A stretch of 17,951 bases of DNA from HGM13006 sp963649625 (GTDB taxonomy: Bacteria > Bacillota > Clostridia > Oscillospirales > Oscillospiraceae): contig CAVJIP010000124.1 of assembly GCA_963649625.1 (NCBI GenBank), positions 1-17,951 of the forward strand, written 5' to 3'. How positions within the stretch are numbered: the first letter of the stretch is position 1; every line of letters starts with the position of its first letter. Made by a program: the position numbers and the translations under genes. Shown here one piece after another: positions 14,325 to 17,951 of this stretch. The notes under the pieces were generated by a model, which saw only the letters and a list, made by a program, of their open reading frames with translations, ran no database searches and was not told the origin of the DNA.

Positions 14325-15041
14325 ATGAGTGAACCGCAGTATAAACGTGTGCTGCTGAAAATCAGTGGCGAGGCTCTGGCAGGCAGCAAAAAGCAGGGCC
14401 TGGACTTTGATGTGATCGGCAAGGTGTGCGATGTGGTGAAGCAGTGTACCCAGGCCGGGGTAGAGGTGGCCATTGTGGTAGGCGGCGGAAACTTCTGGCG
14501 CGGCATCAAGGATGGGGGAGATCGGATGCAGCGGGTTCGGGCCGACCATATGGGAATGCTGGCCACCGCCATCAACGCCCTGGCTGTGGCGGATTGCCTG
14601 GAGCAGCGGGACGTGGAGGTGCGGGTTCAGACTGCCATTGAAATGCGTGCCATTGCCGAGCCCTATATCCGCCAGAAGGCTTGCCGCCATCTGGAAAAGG
14701 GCAGAGTTGTGATTTTCGGCTGCGGTACCGGCAACCCCTATTTTTCCACGGACACCGGCGCAGCACTGCGGGCGGCGGAAATCGATGCGGACGTGATTCT
14801 GCTGGCGAAGAATGTGGACGGGGTTTACGACAGCGACCCGGTTGTCAATCCCGATGCCAAGAAGTATACGGACATTACCTATTCCCAGGTGCTGGCAGAG
14901 CAGCTTCAGGTGATGGATTCCACGGCGACCAGCCTTTGCATGGACAACAATATTCCTGTGTTTGTTTTTGCCCTCAAGGAGCCGGAGAATATTTTCAAGG
15001 CCGCCATGGGTGAAAATATCGGAACCTATGTCCACGGCTGA
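14325..15041 (+). CDS. pyrH: UMP kinase
   Basis: Cytosolic UMP kinase, which makes UDP from UMP and ATP and feeds all pyrimidine nucleotides; the bacterial enzyme is a hexamer of the amino acid kinase fold. The 238-residue protein has KISGEAL (12-18) for phosphate binding, VGGGNFWRG (52-60), RADHMGMLAT (72-81) with the UMP-contact Asp, the acceptor-site FGCGTGNPYFSTDT (131-144), and AKNVDGVYDSDP (161-172). ATG 14325 is chosen since AAGGAG lies 9 nt upstream and the family start follows; the upstream in-frame extension lies inside the leader hairpin. In most Bacillota rpsB and tsf lie just before pyrH; here an unrelated peptidase operon does. Confidence 0.96.
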   Translation: MSEPQYKRVLLKISGEALAGSKKQGLDFDVIGKVCDVVKQCTQAGVEVAIVVGGGNFWRGIKDGGDRMQRVRADHMGMLATAINALAVADCLEQRDVEVRVQTAIEMRAIAEPYIRQKACRHLEKGRVVIFGCGTGNPYFSTDTGAALRAAEIDADVILLAKNVDGVYDSDPVVNPDAKKYTDITYSQVLAEQLQVMDSTATSLCMDNNIPVFVFALKEPENIFKAAMGENIGTYVHG

Positions 15042-15079
15042 TAGGCTACACCATAAAATCATTGTAGGAGGCGTTTTTC

Positions 15080-15634
15080 GTGAAAGTTGATATGAGTCCT
15101 TACAGCAAGAAAATGGATAAGACCATCGAGGTGCTGCTGAGCCAGTTTGCCTCGGTTCGGGCGGGCCGGGCCAATGCGGCGGTGCTGGATCAGATTTCCG
15201 TGGAGTATTACGGCGTGGACACTCCCATTAACCAGGTGGGCTCCATTACCTCTCCCGACCCTCGCACCCTGGTCATTGAACCCTGGGATAAGACCCTGCT
15301 GAAGCTCATCGAAAAGGCAATCCAGACCAGCGACCTGGGCATCAACCCCCAGAACGATGGCCGTATCATCCGGCTGATCTTCCCTCAGCTTACGGAGGAG
15401 CGCCGGAAGGATCTGACCAAGCAGATCAAAAAGTACGGCGAGGAGAGCAAGGTGGCCCTGCGGAACGTCCGCCGGGAGGCTATGGATGCCATCAAGGCCA
15501 TGAAAAAGAAGTCGGAAATCACCGAGGATGACCAGAAGGTGGCGGAAAAGGATCTGCAAAAGCTCACCGACGACTATGTGAAAAAGGTGGATGAGCACTG
15601 CGCCAAGAAGGAAAAGGAGCTCATGGAGCTGTAA
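15080..15634 (+). CDS. frr: Ribosome recycling factor
   Basis: Releases the ribosome from mRNA after termination, together with EF-G. The 184 residues are exactly the family length, with the three-helix-bundle parts FASVRAGRANAAVLDQ (23-38) and the beta-domain VEYYGVDTPINQVGSI (41-56), PRTLVIEPWD, and the long lysine-rich C-terminal helices (RREAMDAIKAMKKKSEITEDD). The start is GTG 15080 with AGGAGG 8 nt upstream; the ATG at codon 5 has no such site. It lies 38 nt after pyrH and is followed by two hairpins before uppS. Confidence 0.97.
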   Translation: MKVDMSPYSKKMDKTIEVLLSQFASVRAGRANAAVLDQISVEYYGVDTPINQVGSITSPDPRTLVIEPWDKTLLKLIEKAIQTSDLGINPQNDGRIIRLIFPQLTEERRKDLTKQIKKYGEESKVALRNVRREAMDAIKAMKKKSEITEDDQKVAEKDLQKLTDDYVKKVDEHCAKKEKELMEL

Positions 15635-15640
15635 TTAGGA

Positions 15641-15698
15641 CTGGGGAAAGGGGAAACCCTTTCCCTAGCTTTCACGGCCTCTTTTGGAAAAAGGGGGC
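15641..15698 (+). promoter_or_regulatory. Two tandem hairpins between frr and uppS, the first with a GNRA tetraloop
   Basis: Bases 15641-15652 pair with 15657-15668 over 12 bp (one G-T wobble) around a GAAA loop at 15653-15656. A second stem, 15677-15685 with 15690-15698, has two or three wobbles and a GGAA loop. Neither is followed by a clean T-run, so an RNA processing or mRNA-stability element inside the operon seems likelier than a full terminator. Confidence 0.55.
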
Positions 15699-15715
15699 TG
15701 TGGGAAAGGAATGCC

Positions 15716-16438
15716 ATGGCAATACGGAAAAAAGAAGCCCTGCCCATGCCTCAGCATATTGCGATCATAATGGACGGCAATGGCCGCTGGGCCAAGAAGC
15801 GGCTGCTGCCCCGGACGGCAGGCCATGGGGCGGGGGCGGAGACCTTTCGGAAAATCGCCTTATACTGCCGGAAAATCGGCGTGAAATACCTGACGGTGTA
15901 TGCCTTCTCCACGGAAAACTGGAAGCGGCCCCAGGAGGAGGTCTCCAAGATCATGTCCCTGATGCGGGATTATCTGCTGGAGGCCATTCGGGATATGCAG
16001 AAGAACCATGTGAAGATTTGCTTTTTCGGGGATCTTTCCGCCCTAAGCCCGGAGCTTCAGGAGCTGGCTGCCGAGGCCAGCCGGGAGTCGGAGATCTATA
16101 CGGATTCTCAAGTGAATATGTGCATCAATTATGGGAGCCGGGATGAGCTTCTGCGGGCGGCCCGAGCCTGGGCACAGCACTGCGTGGAAACCGGGGCAGA
16201 CCCGCAGGAGCTGACCGAGAAGGGGTTTTCCTCCCTGCTGTATTCTGCGGACATTCCAGACCCGGAGCTGATTATTCGCCCCGGCGGAGAGCAGCGCATC
16301 TCTAATTTCCTGCTGTGGCAGGCGGCCTATTCGGAGTTCTACTATACGGATGTGCTCTGGCCGGATTTTTCAGAGGCGGAGCTGGACAAGGCCATTGAAG
16401 CCTATCGTTCCAGAAACCGGCGGTTTGGAGGAATTTGA
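15716..16438 (+). CDS. uppS: Undecaprenyl (cis-prenyl) diphosphate synthase
   Basis: Condenses isopentenyl diphosphate onto farnesyl diphosphate to give the C55 carrier for peptidoglycan and other envelope polymers. The 240-residue protein has all conserved regions: HIAIIMDGNGRWAKKR with Asp20, GHGAGAET (37-43), YLTVYAFSTENWKRP (58-72), INYGSRDEL, IIRPGGEQRISNFLLWQ (186-202) and FYYTDVLWPDF with the C-terminal RRFGG. In the diphosphate-binding motif the second residue is Pro189, where E. coli UppS has Thr (RTGGE); the catalytic Arg and Glu are kept. ATG 15716 has AAAGGA upstream. Only 3 nt separate it from cdsA, and it uses isoprenoid units supplied by the pathway to which dxr belongs. Confidence 0.96.
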   Translation: MAIRKKEALPMPQHIAIIMDGNGRWAKKRLLPRTAGHGAGAETFRKIALYCRKIGVKYLTVYAFSTENWKRPQEEVSKIMSLMRDYLLEAIRDMQKNHVKICFFGDLSALSPELQELAAEASRESEIYTDSQVNMCINYGSRDELLRAARAWAQHCVETGADPQELTEKGFSSLLYSADIPDPELIIRPGGEQRISNFLLWQAAYSEFYYTDVLWPDFSEAELDKAIEAYRSRNRRFGGI

Positions 16439-16441
16439 TCC

Positions 16442-17254
16442 ATGAAGTCAAGACTGCTTGTGGCGGCGGTGGGAATACCGCTGCTGCTGGTGATTCTTTT
16501 GGTGTGCCCGAAAATCGTCACGGTGCTGATGATTTCCCTGCTGTCGGCCATTGGGGCCAGAGAGATGCTCTACACCACGGGCATCGTCCGGCAGACCCGG
16601 ATGATGCTCTACAGCATGGGCATGGCCTTTCTCCTGCCCCTGTGGAGCTATATCGGCTGCCCGATTCTTCCGGCGGCGGTGGGACTGACGGTGTTTGGCC
16701 TGCTGCTGTTTCTGGAGGCTCTGCTGGCCTATCCGAAGGTGAAGTTTGAAAGCGTCACCGGGTGCTTGTTTGCCGGAGTTGTGATTCCCATATGCCTGTC
16801 CGCCATTGGACGGATTTTGCTGATGGGCAAGGGGCGGCATCTGGTGCTGATTCCCATTATGATTCCCTTTGTGGCAGACGCAGGGGCGTATTTCGCCGGG
16901 AGATTTTTCGGAAAGCACAAGATGGCCCCGGTGCTCTCTCCCCATAAAACCATAGAGGGAGCAGTGGGCGGTGTCCTGTCGGGAATCGGGTCTATGCTGA
17001 TCTATGGGCTGGTGATGGAGCTGGGGTTCCACCTGGAGTATCATTACGGCTATGCCGTCTTTTATGGCCTGGTGGGCTCCCTGGTGTCCATTGTGGGAGA
17101 CTTGTCCTTTTCCATGATTAAGCGGGAAACGGGAATCAAGGATTACGGAACCCTGTTCCGGGCCCATGGCGGCGTTCTAGATCGGTTTGACAGTGTAATA
17201 TTTGCGGCCCCGGTGGTGGAGCTTTTCCTGCTTCTGCTGCCTGTGCTGGCGTAA
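16442..17254 (+). CDS. cdsA: Phosphatidate cytidylyltransferase (CDP-diglyceride synthase)
   Basis: An integral membrane enzyme making CDP-diacylglycerol from phosphatidic acid and CTP, the branch point for phospholipids. The 270 residues form about seven or eight helices. PFVADAGAYFAGRFFGKHK (142-160) and LSPHKTIEGAVGG (165-177) are typical, and the family signature is at 224-251: SMIKRETGIKDYGTLFRAHGGVLDRFDS. The signature normally reads PGHGG; here Pro-Gly is Arg240-Ala241, while His242, the glycines and Asp247-Arg248 are kept. ATG 16442 is 3 nt after the uppS stop, using GGAGG inside the end of uppS. Function is assigned with confidence in spite of the signature change. Confidence 0.94.
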   Translation: MKSRLLVAAVGIPLLLVILLVCPKIVTVLMISLLSAIGAREMLYTTGIVRQTRMMLYSMGMAFLLPLWSYIGCPILPAAVGLTVFGLLLFLEALLAYPKVKFESVTGCLFAGVVIPICLSAIGRILLMGKGRHLVLIPIMIPFVADAGAYFAGRFFGKHKMAPVLSPHKTIEGAVGGVLSGIGSMLIYGLVMELGFHLEYHYGYAVFYGLVGSLVSIVGDLSFSMIKRETGIKDYGTLFRAHGGVLDRFDSVIFAAPVVELFLLLLPVLA

Positions 17255-17258
17255 AGGC

Positions 17259-17282
17259 GGGGTTGGAGCTGACTCCAGCCCC
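17259..17282 (+). promoter_or_regulatory. Intercistronic hairpin between cdsA and dxr
   Basis: A 10-bp GC-rich stem with one T-G wobble (17259-17268 with 17273-17282) around a CTGA loop, 4 nt after the cdsA stop. It is followed by only CTT, so it may reduce but probably does not end transcription into dxr. Confidence 0.5.
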
Positions 17283-17307
17283 CTTCTGTAGAAAGAGTGG
17301 CATAAAT

Positions 17308-17951
17308 ATGAAAACCAAGGCTATATCTATTTTAGGAAGCACCGGCTCCATTGGCCGGCAGACCCTCTCCGTGGCAGAGCATCTGGGCGTTTCGGTCTGC
17401 GCCATGACGGCCAAGGAAAATGTGGAGCGCATGGAGGAGCAGGCCAGGGCCTTTCGTCCCCGGCTGTGCGTTATGGGCAGCGAGGCGGCAGGGGAGGAGC
17501 TGCGCCGGAGACTAAAGGGCCTTCCCGTCACCGTAAAATGGGGCATGGAGGGGCTGATTGAGGCAGCGACCATGCCGGAGGCGGACGTGGTGGTCACGGC
17601 TGTGATGGGGATGGTGGGACTGCGTCCCACCATGGCCGCCTTGGAGGCGAAAAAGCGCATCGGCCTTGCAAACAAGGAGACGCTGGTGTGCGCCGGAGAG
17701 CTGGTGATGGATGCGGCTGACCGTTGGGGCGGAGAGATTGTGCCGGTGGATTCGGAGCACAGCGCCATTTTTCAGTGCCTGATGGGCTGTCGGGACAGGT
17801 CGGAGATTCGCCGGCTGATTCTTACGGCCTCCGGTGGGCCCTTTTATGGAAAGAAATTTCAGGAACTGGAGGCCATCAAAAAGGAGGATGCCTTTCGGCA
17901 TCCCACCTGGACCATGGGGCAAAAAATCACCATTGATTCCGCTACCATGAT
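17308..17951 (+). CDS. dxr: 1-deoxy-D-xylulose 5-phosphate reductoisomerase, 3' end outside the window
   Basis: Second enzyme of the MEP isoprenoid pathway, turning DXP into 2-C-methyl-D-erythritol 4-phosphate with NADPH. About 214 residues of an expected 380-400 are present. The NADPH-binding loop is ILGSTGSIG (8-16). ANKETLV (121-127), the metal-binding VDSEHSAIFQ with Asp148 and Glu150, TASGGPF (173-179) and HPTWTMGQKITIDSATM (198-214) follow as in the family. ATG 17308 starts the domain at once; its ribosome binding site is weak (GAAAGAG about 11 nt upstream). The reading frame is open to the end of the window. Placement after cdsA matches the usual Gram-positive order, in which an RseP-type protease gene comes next. 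Confidence 0.95.
   Translation, partial: MKTKAISILGSTGSIGRQTLSVAEHLGVSVCAMTAKENVERMEEQARAFRPRLCVMGSEAAGEELRRRLKGLPVTVKWGMEGLIEAATMPEADVVVTAVMGMVGLRPTMAALEAKKRIGLANKETLVCAGELVMDAADRWGGEIVPVDSEHSAIFQCLMGCRDRSEIRRLILTASGGPFYGKKFQELEAIKKEDAFRHPTWTMGQKITIDSATM

Noticed and set aside
16279..16293. UppS motif RPGGE as a possible loss-of-function change
   Set aside because: The catalytic Arg and Glu and the following RISNFLLWQ are intact; only the variable second position differs from E. coli RTGGE.
1..17951. CRISPR arrays, tRNA/rRNA genes, insertion sequences or phage genes
   Set aside because: No regular direct repeats, no cloverleaf or rRNA-like sequence, and no transposase, integrase or phage motif was seen on either strand.

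Overview
The window looks like chromosomal DNA from a GC-rich low-virulence-type Bacillota bacterium of the class Clostridia, most likely an Oscillospiraceae-like gut anaerobe. This is an inference from strong AAGGAGG-type ribosome binding sites, sigma-A promoters of the TTGNNN-17-TATAAT form, frequent GTG/TTG starts, a DegV-family protein, and the Gram-positive gene order pyrH-frr-uppS-cdsA-dxr. No rRNA, tRNA, insertion sequence, phage gene or CRISPR array was seen.

Layout. (1) 1-691, minus strand: a DegV-family gene cut by an in-frame TAA, after which recognisable DegV sequence continues in the same frame to the window edge. (2) 683-1607: a regulatory stretch, then a six-helix HdeD/DUF308 membrane protein closed by a good terminator. 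(3) 1627-5082: a three-gene operon of a cytosolic C39-like cysteine peptidase-fold protein, a MATE exporter and a transglutaminase-like protein, joined by overlaps. (4) 5121-10998: an oligopeptide/dipeptide ABC importer, oppA-oppB-oppC-oppD-oppF, with a large hairpin between oppA and oppB and a terminator after oppF. (5) 11013-14151: a GNAT acetyltransferase, a divergently placed class-I-amidotransferase-type gamma-glutamyl hydrolase (peptidase C26) on the minus strand, and a two-gene operon of an M19 dipeptidase plus a class-A-beta-lactamase-fold protein that has no signal peptide and no room for a normal omega loop. The C26 and M19 promoters are back to back, their -35 boxes 3 bp apart. (6) 14256-17951: the housekeeping operon pyrH, frr, uppS, cdsA and a dxr gene that runs off the window, covering UMP phosphorylation, ribosome recycling, undecaprenyl carrier synthesis, CDP-diacylglycerol synthesis and the MEP isoprenoid pathway.

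How it may work together. The Opp importer would bring peptides in, and the nearby C26, M19 and serine-hydrolase-fold proteins are all suited to cutting unusual small peptides or amides (gamma-glutamyl bonds, dipeptides including those with D-residues, beta-lactam-like bonds). A peptide or muropeptide scavenging neighbourhood is a reasonable hypothesis, not shown by sequence alone. The C39-like/MATE/transglutaminase-like operon places two papain-fold proteins around one exporter and is the least explained gene set here. Several leaders (hdeD, the C39-like gene, pyrH) carry a perfect or near-perfect hairpin immediately upstream of the Shine-Dalgarno sequence.
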